Positions 35,872 through 44,106 of a DNA stretch of 64,000 bases are shown in pieces (positions within the stretch are counted from its first letter, which is position 1; each line of letters opens with the position of its first letter). Both the position numbers and the translations under genes were made by a program. The notes beneath the pieces are model-generated. The model was given only the letters and a program-made list of their open reading frames with translations. It was not told the DNA's origin and ran no database searches. The stretch spans positions 1 to 64,000 of the forward strand of contig JAFQKQ010000118.1 of assembly GCA_017396845.1 (NCBI GenBank). The letters are read 5' to 3'. Origin of the DNA: Clostridia bacterium (GTDB lineage: Bacteria; Bacillota; Clostridia; Christensenellales; Aristaeellaceae).

Positions 35872-36293
35872 CGCAGATCCTCCAGTCTCTTGTTTTCGCC
35901 GAGAGAAGCGACGGTTTCGGCAAAATCGTTCATAGTGGCGGCGAACTTAGCGCCCTCTGCGGCGGAAACCCATTCCACGCGCGTGCGTTCGCGCTCAATG
36001 CCCAGATAATCGAGCATGGAGAACAGAAGCGCCATACGCCTTCTGGTGAAATAGTTGCCGGAGGTATAATGGCAGTCGCCGGGATGGCAGCCGCAGATGA
36101 TCACGCCGTCCGCGCCGCGCTGGAAGGCGCGCAGTACGAACATCGGGTTTACGCGGCAGGAGCAGGGCACGCGGATGATCTTTACATCCGCCGGATAGTT
36201 CAAGCGGTTGTTTCCTGCAAGGTCTGCGCCCGCATAGGAGCACCAGTTGCAGCAGAAGGCCACGATCAGGGGCTTATATCCGTTTACCGGCAT
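35859..36293 (-). CDS. flxD: FlxD/MvhD-like 2Fe-2S hydrogenase-delta-type subunit
   Basis: 144 residues of the MvhD family: AFCCNWCSYAGADL near residues 12-25, IIRVPCSCRVNP and ICGCHPGDCHYTSGN provide the cysteines for a 2Fe-2S cluster. In methanogens MvhD feeds electrons to HdrA; here it links the Flx NADH module to HdrA. Overlaps HdrA by ten bases and FlxC by 13. Confidence 0.92.
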   Translation of the reverse strand: MPVNGYKPLIVAFCCNWCSYAGADLAGNNRLNYPADVKIIRVPCSCRVNPMFVLRAFQRGADGVIICGCHPGDCHYTSGNYFTRRRMALLFSMLDYLGIERERTRVEWVSAAEGAKFAATMNDFAETVASLGENKRLEDLRCKK

Positions 36294-38278
36294 ATGGCAT
36301 CCACCTCCGCTATGATCTGTTCGCTCTTGAAGCCGTTAAGATCCATCGCGCCGGACGGGCAGGCGACGGTGCAAGCGCCGCAGCCCTGGCATACGGCGGG
36401 ATTAACCTGCGCCACGCGGCGGATTTGAATGCTTCTGTCGGGCATGCGGAATTCCTTATCGATATATGTGATTGCGCCGTAGGGGCAAACGAGCTCGCAG
36501 GAGGAGCAGCCGTTGCACATCAGTTCGTTGGACTGAGCGACGCACGGATTGGTCGTAAGCTTGTCCTTTACCAGAAGACCGATTACCTTGGAAGCCGCCG
36601 CGCCCGCCTGAGAGACGGTCTCGGGGATGTCCTTCGGGCCCTGGCATGCGCCGGACAGGAATACGCCGGCGGTCGGGCTTTCCACGGGCCGTAACTTCGG
36701 ATGGGCTTCGGTAAAGAAGTCGTTGGTGTCCATGGATGCGGTCAGCATGGTGGCAAGAGGTCTTGCGGAAGCATCCGGCTCGATGGCGGCAGCCAATACG
36801 ACGAGATCTGCATCGATATGAAGCTGCTTGCCGGAAATGAGATCGGAGGCCTGAACCTTGAGCGTATCGCCCTCGGGAGATACCTTTCCGACCATACCCT
36901 TTACGTAGTGAACGCCGTATTCTTCAACCGCTCTTCTGTAGAACTCGTCAAAGTTCTTGCCGGGCGTACGCACGTCAATATAGAATACGTATACTTCTGT
37001 ATCCGGATATTTGTCGCGCGTGAGCATTGCGTGCTTGGCGGTGTACATGCAGCAGATCTTGGAGCAGTATTCCTTGCCCTTTTCCGCGCATGCGTCGCAG
37101 CGGGAGCCCACGCACTGCACGAATACGATCGTGTGCGGGTGTTTTCCGTCGGAGGGACGCACGAGCTTTCCGGCGGTCGGACCGGCGGCGTTGGTCAGCC
37201 GTTCAAATTCGAGGGAGGAGATTACGTCCTTCGACTGGTTATATGCGAACTCATCGAACTTATCAAGCGAAATCGGATTATAGCCGGTGGCAACGACGAT
37301 CGCGCCGTATTTTTCGGTGATCAGCTCGTCCTTCTGCGTATAATCGATGGCGCCTGCGGTGCATACGCGCGCGCAAAGACCGCACTTGCCGTTTTTGAGC
37401 ATATTGCAGTAGTTGGGATCGATGGTCGCAACCTTCGGTACCGCTTGCGCAAAGGGGATATATACGGCGCGGCGATTGTCCATGCCGAGGTTGAATTCGT
37501 TGGGTACCTTTTTCATCGGACACTTTTCCACGCATGCGCCGCAGCCGGTGCAGATATCCTCTTTTACGTATCTGGCCTTTTTGCGGATGGTGACTTCAAA
37601 ATTGCCGACAAAGCCGCCTACCTTCTCCACTTCGCTGTAGGAGAGTATGCGGATGTTTTCGTTCTGCGCCGCATCCACCATTTTGGGCGTTAAGATACAG
37701 GCTGCGCAGTCCAGCGTGGGGAAGGTTTTATCAAGCTGCGCCATTTTGCCGCCGATGGTGGGCTGCTTTTCAACGATATCTACCGGGAAGCCCGCGTCTG
37801 CAATATCAAGCGCCGTCTGAATGCCGGCAATGCCGCCGCCGATAACGAGCGCGCGCTTGATGACGAGGGATTCGCCGGGCGTGAGCGGAGCGTTCAGATT
37901 TACCTTGGCAACCGCTGCACGGCCGAGTATAATGGCTTTTTCGGTTCCGGTCGGGACGTCCTTATGCACCCAGGAGCACTGCTCGCGGATGTTGGCGATT
38001 TCGACCATATAGGGGTTAAGGCCGGCCTGAGAAGCGGTCTTCCGGAAGGTGACTTCGTGCATGCGGGGGGAGCAGGAGCAAACCACAACGCCGGTCAGCC
38101 TGTAATCGCGGATGGCGTCTTTGATGATGTTCTGACCCGCCTGAGAGCACATATATTGATAATCGGTGGAAAAGACTACGCCGGGCTCGGTTTTCAGGGC
38201 CTCTGCAACCGCGTGTACGTCGACCGTGCCTGCGATATTGCTTCCGCACCAGCATACGAATACGCCAATTCTCTGCAT
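36284..38278 (-). CDS. hdrA: Heterodisulfide reductase subunit A-like flavoprotein
   Basis: 664 residues. An N-terminal cysteine-rich part with C-W-C-G-S-N at residues 9-14, FAD dinucleotide motif GGGIAG (147-152), the characteristic LDCAACILTPKM (189-200), two 4Fe-4S motifs at 243-253 and 291-306, and a C-terminal pair at 588-640 (CNGCSSCELVCP, CQGCGACTVACP). HdrA is the electron-bifurcating centre in Hdr complexes: it splits electron pairs between a disulfide-type acceptor and ferredoxin. A full set of partners surrounds it. GGAGGGAG lies just before the ATG. Confidence 0.93.
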   Translation of the reverse strand: MQRIGVFVCWCGSNIAGTVDVHAVAEALKTEPGVVFSTDYQYMCSQAGQNIIKDAIRDYRLTGVVVCSCSPRMHEVTFRKTASQAGLNPYMVEIANIREQCSWVHKDVPTGTEKAIILGRAAVAKVNLNAPLTPGESLVIKRALVIGGGIAGIQTALDIADAGFPVDIVEKQPTIGGKMAQLDKTFPTLDCAACILTPKMVDAAQNENIRILSYSEVEKVGGFVGNFEVTIRKKARYVKEDICTGCGACVEKCPMKKVPNEFNLGMDNRRAVYIPFAQAVPKVATIDPNYCNMLKNGKCGLCARVCTAGAIDYTQKDELITEKYGAIVVATGYNPISLDKFDEFAYNQSKDVISSLEFERLTNAAGPTAGKLVRPSDGKHPHTIVFVQCVGSRCDACAEKGKEYCSKICCMYTAKHAMLTRDKYPDTEVYVFYIDVRTPGKNFDEFYRRAVEEYGVHYVKGMVGKVSPEGDTLKVQASDLISGKQLHIDADLVVLAAAIEPDASARPLATMLTASMDTNDFFTEAHPKLRPVESPTAGVFLSGACQGPKDIPETVSQAGAAASKVIGLLVKDKLTTNPCVAQSNELMCNGCSSCELVCPYGAITYIDKEFRMPDRSIQIRRVAQVNPAVCQGCGACTVACPSGAMDLNGFKSEQIIAEVDAICR

Positions 38279-38293
38279 TTGTCTTCTCCCTCC

Positions 38294-38680
38294 TTATTTT
38301 GTATATTTTCGAAATGCGCTGACAATTGCCTGCTGAGGCATATCGTCATCCAGGATGGACGGTATATCGTTTGCGGTCATGTGGTTATTGCCCTGTTTGC
38401 GGATGTTCATAAGGCGGACGGCTTCGATGAGCTTAAAGGGCTGAACGCCTCTGGGGCAGCGATCGACGCAGGCAAAGCAGGATAAGCATTTATAAAGCGA
38501 CTGAGACGCCATAAGACGATCAATGTCGCCCGTTTCCACCATATACACAAACTCGTGCGGATGGTATTCCATTTCGTCATACGCGGGACAGGTGGCGGAG
38601 CATTTTCCGCACTTCATGCATTTTCTCGCGTTTACGCCGCTGATTCGAAGGATTTCCTCCTGTTTCTGACGATTATTCAT
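38294..38680 (-). CDS. hdrC: Heterodisulfide reductase subunit C-like protein
   Basis: 128 residues from the ATG at 38680, seven bases after GGAGG; the frame continues upstream inside hdrB. Two 4Fe-4S motifs, CMKCGKCSATCPAYDE and CLSCFACVDRCPRGV, carry electrons between HdrA and HdrB. Start overlaps the HdrB stop by eight bases. Confidence 0.92.
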   Translation of the reverse strand: MNNRQKQEEILRISGVNARKCMKCGKCSATCPAYDEMEYHPHEFVYMVETGDIDRLMASQSLYKCLSCFACVDRCPRGVQPFKLIEAVRLMNIRKQGNNHMTANDIPSILDDDMPQQAIVSAFRKYTK

Positions 38681-39464
38681 TCGAATCCTCCTTTGCGCCG
38701 AGTGCTTCGGCAAGAAGCTCCGTAAAATAGACGACGGGCAGGGGGGAATTGTTCTTTAAAAGGTTGTATCTGCAAAGCGGGCATGCGGTTACGATGGTGT
38801 CCGCGCCGGCGCTTTTTGCGCTTTCATATACGCTTCGGCTCTTCTTTTCCGCAAGTTCCTTGCTTTCAAGCGCGATATAGCCGCCGCAGCACTCGTTTCG
38901 CATGGGATAATATACGCTCTCTGCGCCGAGAGCGCGGATGAGGGATTCAAAAATCTGCGGGTTCTCGGGATCGTCCATCTTCATAACGGAATTCGGACGA
39001 AGCAGCAGACAGCCGTAATAAACGGCGATTTTTCTGCCGGTCAGGGGCTTGACTACCTTCTTTTTGATCTCGTCAAATCCCACGAGATCGCGAAGCATTT
39101 CAAGGTAGTGGTATATTTCTGCGCCTCCCTGGTATACGGTATCGCTTGCAAGGTAGTTTACCGCCTTCTGCCGAAAAGCGGAATCGGTATTAAACTGATG
39201 ATTGGTTTGCTTGATTACATTATGGCAGGCGGAACAGACCGTGACGAGCGGCGAATGATGCTCTTCGGCGTCCGAAAGGGCGCGGATGGAGGAGAGCTTG
39301 GTGGCGACTTCGTCGTTGGCCGAAACGAATACGCCGCCGCAGCACTGCCACATGGGAATCTCTTCCATTTCAATGCCGAGCGCAAGCGCGCTTTTTCTTG
39401 CAAAAAGATCGAGATCCTGCGCTTTATTCTTCAGCGTGCAGCCGGGGAAATAGCGTACCTTCAT
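38673..39464 (-). CDS. hdrB: Heterodisulfide reductase subunit B-like CCG-domain protein
   Basis: 263 residues with two CCG domains: WQCCGGVF near residues 39-46 with C-S-A-C-H-N, and ECCGGYI with CPLCRYN plus YYGCLLLR. In methanogens these cysteines bind the non-cubane 4Fe-4S clusters that cleave the CoM-S-S-CoB bond. This organism shows no sign of methanogenesis, so the acceptor is something else, and the neighbouring fumarate reductase-like pair is a candidate. Confidence 0.9.
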   Translation of the reverse strand: MKVRYFPGCTLKNKAQDLDLFARKSALALGIEMEEIPMWQCCGGVFVSANDEVATKLSSIRALSDAEEHHSPLVTVCSACHNVIKQTNHQFNTDSAFRQKAVNYLASDTVYQGGAEIYHYLEMLRDLVGFDEIKKKVVKPLTGRKIAVYYGCLLLRPNSVMKMDDPENPQIFESLIRALGAESVYYPMRNECCGGYIALESKELAEKKSRSVYESAKSAGADTIVTACPLCRYNLLKNNSPLPVVYFTELLAEALGAKEDSNE

Positions 39465-39498
39465 ATTTCTGTCTCCCTGTGAAAGCGTTTTATATGTT

Positions 39499-40443
39499 CT
39501 ATATGCGAACGTTGTTCAGTACGTTTTTGAGGTTTTCTGCGCTCAGGTGAAGCTTTTCAAGCTCTTCGCCCTCCAAAGGCAGAAGCAGCTTTCCGTTTAC
39601 ACGCTTGCTGCCGATGGTGTTTACAAGGCTCAGGCACACGTCATCCAAGCCGTATTCGCCGTTTACGATGGTGGATACGGTGACGGTGGTGTCAAGGCCG
39701 CTTAGGAGGCACTTGCACAGATGGCATACGGACATTGAAACGGCGTAATAGGTTGCTCCCTTCTGCTGGATCACGCGGGAACCGGACTTTTTGACATATT
39801 CCTCGATTTCCGCTTTGTTGAGCTCAGGCAGCGGGCCGTTTGCGCGCTGGATGCTGTTTTTGTATACTTCGATCGGAATGTTGGAAATGTTGGTGTGCGA
39901 CCAGGGAACGAACGAGGAATCGCCGTGCTCGCCCAGAACATACGCATGAACGTTTTTCTGGTTGATGGAATAGAGCTCGGAGAGCTTCGAGCGAAGGCGC
40001 GATGTATCCAAAATCGTTCCGGAGCCGATGATGCGGTTTTCCGGAATGCCGGAGAGCTTGGTAAATACATAGGTTAATATGTCTACGGGGTTGGATACGA
40101 TGACATAAGTGGCGTCCGGCGCATAGCGCGTGATCTGCGGAATGATCATCTTCATGATGTCGATGTTGATCTGCGCAAGATCCAGACGGGTCTGGCCGGG
40201 TTTTCTCGCGACGCCGCAGGTAATAATCACGATGTCCGAATCCTTTGCATCGTCATAATCGCCGGCATAGATGTTGCAGGAGGGGCAGAAGGGCGTGCCC
40301 TGGCGAATATCCATTGCTTCGCCGAGCGCCTTTTCGCCGTTGATGTCGATCATTACGATTTCCGGTACGAGACCGGTGATGGTGAGCGTGTAAGCGATGG
40401 TGGAGCCCACGTTTCCGCTTCCGATAATCGTGATTTTGTTCAT
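39499..40443 (-). CDS. L-lactate/malate dehydrogenase family protein
   Basis: 314-residue NAD-dependent LDH/MDH fold. NAD motif GSGNVGST (8-15), catalytic H173 in GEHGDSSFVP, R149 in DTSRLR, R86 in GQTRLDL. The substrate-specificity site reads ARKPGQTR, with Arg at R80 where true L-lactate dehydrogenases usually have Gln; Arg there is the malate-type residue. T231 (ATYYAV) is the LDH-type residue at the other specificity position. So it may reduce oxaloacetate or be a relaxed 2-ketoacid reductase; annotation as either LDH or MDH is uncertain. First gene of the Hdr-Flx operon. Confidence 0.88.
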   Translation of the reverse strand: MNKITIIGSGNVGSTIAYTLTITGLVPEIVMIDINGEKALGEAMDIRQGTPFCPSCNIYAGDYDDAKDSDIVIITCGVARKPGQTRLDLAQINIDIMKMIIPQITRYAPDATYVIVSNPVDILTYVFTKLSGIPENRIIGSGTILDTSRLRSKLSELYSINQKNVHAYVLGEHGDSSFVPWSHTNISNIPIEVYKNSIQRANGPLPELNKAEIEEYVKKSGSRVIQQKGATYYAVSMSVCHLCKCLLSGLDTTVTVSTIVNGEYGLDDVCLSLVNTIGSKRVNGKLLLPLEGEELEKLHLSAENLKNVLNNVRI

Positions 40444-40551
40444 GATTTTGCTCCTTTTATTTTTTCCGTATTGGAATGCCGATCAAATTTTCCCGGTGGA
40501 CTTCCGACGCCTGTTACAGCAAGATTCGACTGCTTTCTGTCGATTTCTTGC

Positions 40552-40574
40552 GCTATACTTCATTTGAGTATAGC
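40552..40574 (-). repeat. Inverted repeat overlapping -10 of the Hdr-Flx operon promoter
   Basis: GCTATACT (40552-40559) and AGTATAGC (40567-40574), perfect 8-bp arms, 7-nt loop. The right arm covers the -10 hexamer, so it is a candidate operator. Confidence 0.55.
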
Positions 40575-40595
40575 AGAAAGAAACATACGTGTCAA
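40567..40595 (-). promoter_or_regulatory. Consensus promoter of the Hdr-Flx/fumarate reductase operon
   Basis: Minus strand: TTGACA, 17-base spacer, TATACT. The leader before the dehydrogenase ATG is about 115 bases, preceded by AAAGGAGC ribosome site. It drives 11 genes down to 29475. Confidence 0.85.
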
Positions 40596-40779
40596 TGCAG
40601 GTATATGGAATTCCCCATATATATTGTATCAAAAAAAGATTTAATTTGAACGCATGAAAATGTGGGGAATGAACGCGAAAACCTTCCGATTATGCGGTAT
40701 TCCAAAATAAAACCCACGGTATCCTTCTGCGCCTTGAAAACGGGCGGAAAACGCCGGAAAAGCTGCGCGGAAATTTTGC
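40596..40779. other. Short intergenic region between two operons
   Basis: No gene recognised; it lies between the upstream edge of the Hdr-Flx operon promoter and the murQ terminator. Short open frames here do not look like proteins. Confidence 0.4.
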
Positions 40780-40823
40780 AAAAGCCGCCCGAACCGCCTG
40801 ATACGGCGGTGTGGACGGCTTTT
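40780..40823 (-). terminator. Terminator of murQ operon
   Basis: Outer arms AAAAGCCG (40780-40787) and CGGCTTTT (40816-40823), inner ACCGCC/GGCGGT arms (40793-40798 and 40805-40810). It lies 13 bases after murQ on the minus strand. Confidence 0.7.
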
Positions 40824-40835
40824 TGAGATAAAGCG

Positions 40836-41735
40836 TTATTCGGCTTTTTCAAGAACTCTTCTTACGTATCCTTTTTCCTCTTCCAGCGCTTTCATGGCGC
40901 TTTCCCTGTCCATGCCGGTTTCCTTCATAATGATGGCGCACTTGATGCTGCCGCCGGCTTCTTCCAGCCTTCTCTCGGCCTCGTCCCTTTCCACATCCAG
41001 CGCCTTCATGGTGATGCGGACGGAACGATCTTTGAGCTTGATGTTGGTTGCGCGGACGTCTACCATCAGGTTTTTATATACCTTGCCCATCAGAACCATG
41101 GTGGAGGTGGAAATGATGTTGAGTGCAAGCTTTGTGGCGGTGCCGGCGCGAAGACGGGTGCTTCCCGACAGCGCCTCGGGGCCGGTGGGCATTTCAATGG
41201 CGATATCGGCGTAAGAGGAAAGCTTTGCGTTTTTGTTGCAGCACATCGATACGGCCGCTGCGCCCGCTTCCTTTGCGCGCTTTAACGCGCCGATGCAGTA
41301 GGGCGCCGTTCCGCTTGCGGAGATAGCGACGACTACGTCTTTATCGTTTACGCCCAAGTCGTTCAGATTCTGAACCGCGAGCTCCTCGCTGTCCTCTGCG
41401 CCTTCAATCGCGTTTCTGAGCGCGCCGTCGCCGCCGGCGATAATGCCTACGACCATGGTGTTGTCAACGCCGAAGGTAGGCGGACATTCGGATGCGTCCA
41501 ATACGCCCAGACGTCCGCTAGTTCCTGCGCCCATGTAGATGAGTCTTCCGCCCTCGGGAATGCGCTTTGCGGCTGCTTCGGCAGTTTGGGAGATGGGTAA
41601 AAGCGCTTCCTTTACGGCTGCGATTGCGCCGATATCCAGTTCGTTCATCAAAGAAGCGATTTCAAATGCCGAAAGGCTGTCGAGTTTTTCGGTGCGCTGA
41701 TTTGTTTTTTCGGTGTCAAGCTTTCCGTAATCCAT
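40836..41735 (-). CDS. murQ: N-acetylmuramic acid 6-phosphate etherase
   Basis: Cleaves the lactyl ether of MurNAc-6-P to give GlcNAc-6-P and D-lactate in cell-wall recycling. 299 residues from the ATG at 41735, nine bases after GGAG; the ATG two codons upstream is too close. Sugar isomerase fold with GAGTSGRLGVLDASECPPTF, IAGGDGALRNAIEGAEDS and SASGTAPYCIG. Co-transcribed with the BadF-type kinase upstream. Confidence 0.95.
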   Translation of the reverse strand: MDYGKLDTEKTNQRTEKLDSLSAFEIASLMNELDIGAIAAVKEALLPISQTAEAAAKRIPEGGRLIYMGAGTSGRLGVLDASECPPTFGVDNTMVVGIIAGGDGALRNAIEGAEDSEELAVQNLNDLGVNDKDVVVAISASGTAPYCIGALKRAKEAGAAAVSMCCNKNAKLSSYADIAIEMPTGPEALSGSTRLRAGTATKLALNIISTSTMVLMGKVYKNLMVDVRATNIKLKDRSVRITMKALDVERDEAERRLEEAGGSIKCAIIMKETGMDRESAMKALEEEKGYVRRVLEKAE

Positions 41736-41748
41736 ATGCATCCGCTCC

Positions 41749-42705
41749 TTACGCCTGTTGATAGCTTTTTATGAAATTATTCTTGAATCCGCTTCCGGCT
41801 TCGATTCCCGCATTTCTCGCGGCCTTTGCCAGCGCGCCGTATACGGGCGGCACAACAGGGCGAATCATTTGAATTTCGCTCTTGAGGCCGCCGAGCGCGT
41901 CCTGCACCATGCGGAAGAAGATATCGTTGGGATTGTTGATAAGACCGCCGGAGACCACGCATATTACGGGGCGGCGCTTGATCCATTTTACGCCCGCCTT
42001 CAAGTGATCGGCAAGGGCCTCTGCGTTTTTGAGTATGATTTCCTTCGCGATTTTATCGCCCTTCATATATGCTTCAAAGGCGGTATAGGTAAATGAAGCG
42101 ATATATCTTTTTCCGCCGGAATAAATGCGCGGAATCGCCTCGCGGAAGGGAAGCCCCAGCTTTTCAAGGCACATGTCTTTTAGCATCGTGTCTTCGCCGC
42201 GTCCGTCGAAGGCGCGGTATGCGGCTGAAAGCACATCGGCGCCCACGCGGAAGCCGCTGCCTGCATCGTCCACGAGATATCCCCAGCCGCCGATCTGATG
42301 CACCTCGCCGTCTGAAAGCGCAAAGCAGGAGGAGCCGGTTCCGGAAATGAGCGATATGCCGTTGTCGTCCTCCGATTCGCCGTAGAGCGCGTTGAATGCG
42401 TCGCTTCCGTTGCCGATAAATTCCGTGTTCGGAAGCGCTTTTTGGAAGATTTCCCGAAGCGCGGCGCTGGTTTCGGTGTTCGCGCTTCCGGCGATGCCGG
42501 CGTACATGCTGGTAAAGCGCGCTTCTGATCCGCCGAAAGGCGCAAGCAGCTGATTCAGCTGTTCCGTCAGGCGCCTGCCCGCCTCTTCTATGCCCAGATC
42601 CGCCGGATTACTTCCAAGCCCCGTGATCTGTCCGATGACATTTCCGTTATGATCCGCAAGACACAGAGCCGTTTTGGTTCCGCCTCCGTCAATTCCGATC
42701 AGCAT
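41749..42705 (-). CDS. BadF/BadG-type kinase, probably MurNAc/GlcNAc kinase
   Basis: 318 residues, actin-like ATPase of the BadF/BadG/BcrA/BcrD group: MLIGIDGGGTKTALCLAD (phosphate-1), LISGTGSSCFAL (adenosine/phosphate-2) and GWGYLVDDAGSGF. With murQ directly downstream it is most likely MurK, which phosphorylates MurNAc and GlcNAc from the wall. Not E. coli NagK-type by sequence. Confidence 0.85.
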   Translation of the reverse strand: MLIGIDGGGTKTALCLADHNGNVIGQITGLGSNPADLGIEEAGRRLTEQLNQLLAPFGGSEARFTSMYAGIAGSANTETSAALREIFQKALPNTEFIGNGSDAFNALYGESEDDNGISLISGTGSSCFALSDGEVHQIGGWGYLVDDAGSGFRVGADVLSAAYRAFDGRGEDTMLKDMCLEKLGLPFREAIPRIYSGGKRYIASFTYTAFEAYMKGDKIAKEIILKNAEALADHLKAGVKWIKRRPVICVVSGGLINNPNDIFFRMVQDALGGLKSEIQMIRPVVPPVYGALAKAARNAGIEAGSGFKNNFIKSYQQA

Positions 42706-42735
42706 AATGCATCCATCCCTTCTCGGTATAGCTAT

Positions 42736-42764
42736 ATTTTACACAAATGACGTAAGAAAAGCAA
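42736..42764 (-). promoter_or_regulatory. Promoter for murK-murQ
   Basis: Minus strand: TTGCTT, 17-base spacer, TAAAAT, about 30 bases before the kinase start. Confidence 0.65.
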
Positions 42765-42766
42765 TA

Positions 42767-42790
42767 GATAACGTCAATTTGACGGTTATC
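42767..42790. repeat. Inverted repeat between divergent promoters
   Basis: GATAACGTCAA and TTGACGGTTATC flank TT in an almost perfect inverted repeat with one extra base. It lies between the divergent promoters and could be an operator shared by both genes. Confidence 0.5.
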
Positions 42791-42815
42791 TCAGGTGTTT
42801 TTTGATGGCAGTATG

Positions 42816-42824
42816 TGGTATAAT
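42816..42824 (+). promoter_or_regulatory. Extended -10 promoter for membrane protein
   Basis: TGG-TATAAT at 42816-42824, no clear -35; 53 bases before the ATG. Confidence 0.65.
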
Positions 42825-42876
42825 AGGGAAAGTATAGCTGCGCAAATGCGCTTTTACCAAATGGGAGGAATGTTTT

Positions 42877-44046
42877 ATGGCCAAGTATCAGCGCTCAAGA
42901 AAGAGTTCTACCATGTTTACCAGGGATCCGGATGTGCTTCCCTTTTTCAGCATTCATCCGAAGACGAAGATCGGCACGATCGTCCGCGTTGCGGTATCGT
43001 TATTCATAGTATTTGAATTGATACTTACGCTCCTTGGAAATAACGGGATTATGTTCCTTTGGCTGATCAGAGCCAATTACCTTTTGTATGTCGTTCCGAT
43101 TGCTGGCCTTCTGCTGCTTATACTGATCGCGATTTTCAAGCGTATGAGGACAACTTTTACCAGATTCGCCGTCCCCGGCATTATCGGATTTTTGGCGGTT
43201 TCCGTGCTTTATACCTTCGGCGCGATGATGGCATATACCAATGGTTTTGCAACCAGCCCCAAAATGATACTTGAAAACAACGGACAGCATTTTGTATTCT
43301 TCCGCGAATGCGCGGTTCCCGAAGGCACGGAGTATAAAGAGGTTGTCAATCAGGACGGAAGCGTCGTTGAGATGCCCGTGTATGCTGTAAGGGTGCCCTC
43401 GCATGTGTTTACCGCCCGTGTTCCGAAAAGCGTAGAGGGGGAGACCTATGAGATCGAGGGCGAGATTCAGCTGCCTTCCGCGTCTACCGTCGAGTACAAT
43501 ATCTTAAGCGAGTGGACCGACGATGATTCCCTGAGAATCTACATCGCTCAGGATTCCAGCGGCGTAGGAATGGGCGAAATCACCGTTGATTTTGCGCCCG
43601 GCGAAACCAAGGCGGAGTCGCCGGAAGCCGCGGAGGGAGCCGTTTATAAGGCGGCATATTCCAGCCCCGACGGAAAGCGGGATGTATACCTGTACCGTGC
43701 GGACGGATATATGATGGAAGAGGTGGAATCTCCGCTGCTTCTGGAAGAGAACGATCTTACGCAGGTGTTTACCGTATATCCCAGAACCATGTTCATGTTT
43801 GCAAAGACCAATATCCGAAGAGAAGGCGAAATCGTAGTGGAACCCTACGGTATTCTCAAGGGCGTACAGGTGGAATGGATTGAAAAGGACAGCGTGGTTC
43901 GCTTTACTCCCACCGAGGATTCCGAAGGCGTTACGGGCGAGATTACGCTGTACATGAATGAAAAGATAGACGTAAAAGAGAATATGAACGCAGCGGACAA
44001 AGCCGCAGAAAATGACGCGGCCGCAGAGAAGCATACGGAAGAATAA
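42877..44046 (+). CDS. Unrecognised membrane-anchored protein
   Basis: 389 residues, no family recognised. Three hydrophobic segments near residues 35-55, 65-90 and 100-125, then an extracellular-looking beta-rich region with E/D-rich stretches and a short charged tail. GGGAGGA lies upstream. It is monocistronic between its own extended -10 promoter and a strong terminator. The regular Y/V/E pattern suggests sandwich domains (around 150-250 and 250-380), possibly repeated. Function unknown. Confidence 0.75.
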   Translation: MAKYQRSRKSSTMFTRDPDVLPFFSIHPKTKIGTIVRVAVSLFIVFELILTLLGNNGIMFLWLIRANYLLYVVPIAGLLLLILIAIFKRMRTTFTRFAVPGIIGFLAVSVLYTFGAMMAYTNGFATSPKMILENNGQHFVFFRECAVPEGTEYKEVVNQDGSVVEMPVYAVRVPSHVFTARVPKSVEGETYEIEGEIQLPSASTVEYNILSEWTDDDSLRIYIAQDSSGVGMGEITVDFAPGETKAESPEAAEGAVYKAAYSSPDGKRDVYLYRADGYMMEEVESPLLLEENDLTQVFTVYPRTMFMFAKTNIRREGEIVVEPYGILKGVQVEWIEKDSVVRFTPTEDSEGVTGEITLYMNEKIDVKENMNAADKAAENDAAAEKHTEE

Positions 44047-44067
44047 TCGGAATCAAACCTGACAGAA

Positions 44068-44097
44068 TAAAGGGGCTGTCGCGAAACAGCCCCTTTA
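44068..44097. terminator. Bidirectional intrinsic terminator
   Basis: 12-bp perfect stem TAAAGGGGCTGT (44068-44079) and ACAGCCCCTTTA (44086-44097), 6-nt loop. It serves the plus-strand membrane gene and the minus-strand SIS genes. Confidence 0.92.
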
Positions 44098-44106
44098 AAT
44101 TTGTTT

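Noticed and set aside
40592..40852. 86-residue minus-strand open frame upstream of the Hdr operon
   Set aside because: It overlaps a terminator and promoter, has no ribosome site and no similarity.
42767..42790. Same operator as the palindrome at 19689?
   Set aside because: It shares GTCAA/TTGAC pieces, but the half-sites are in the opposite order and spacing differs, so the same regulator is not supported.
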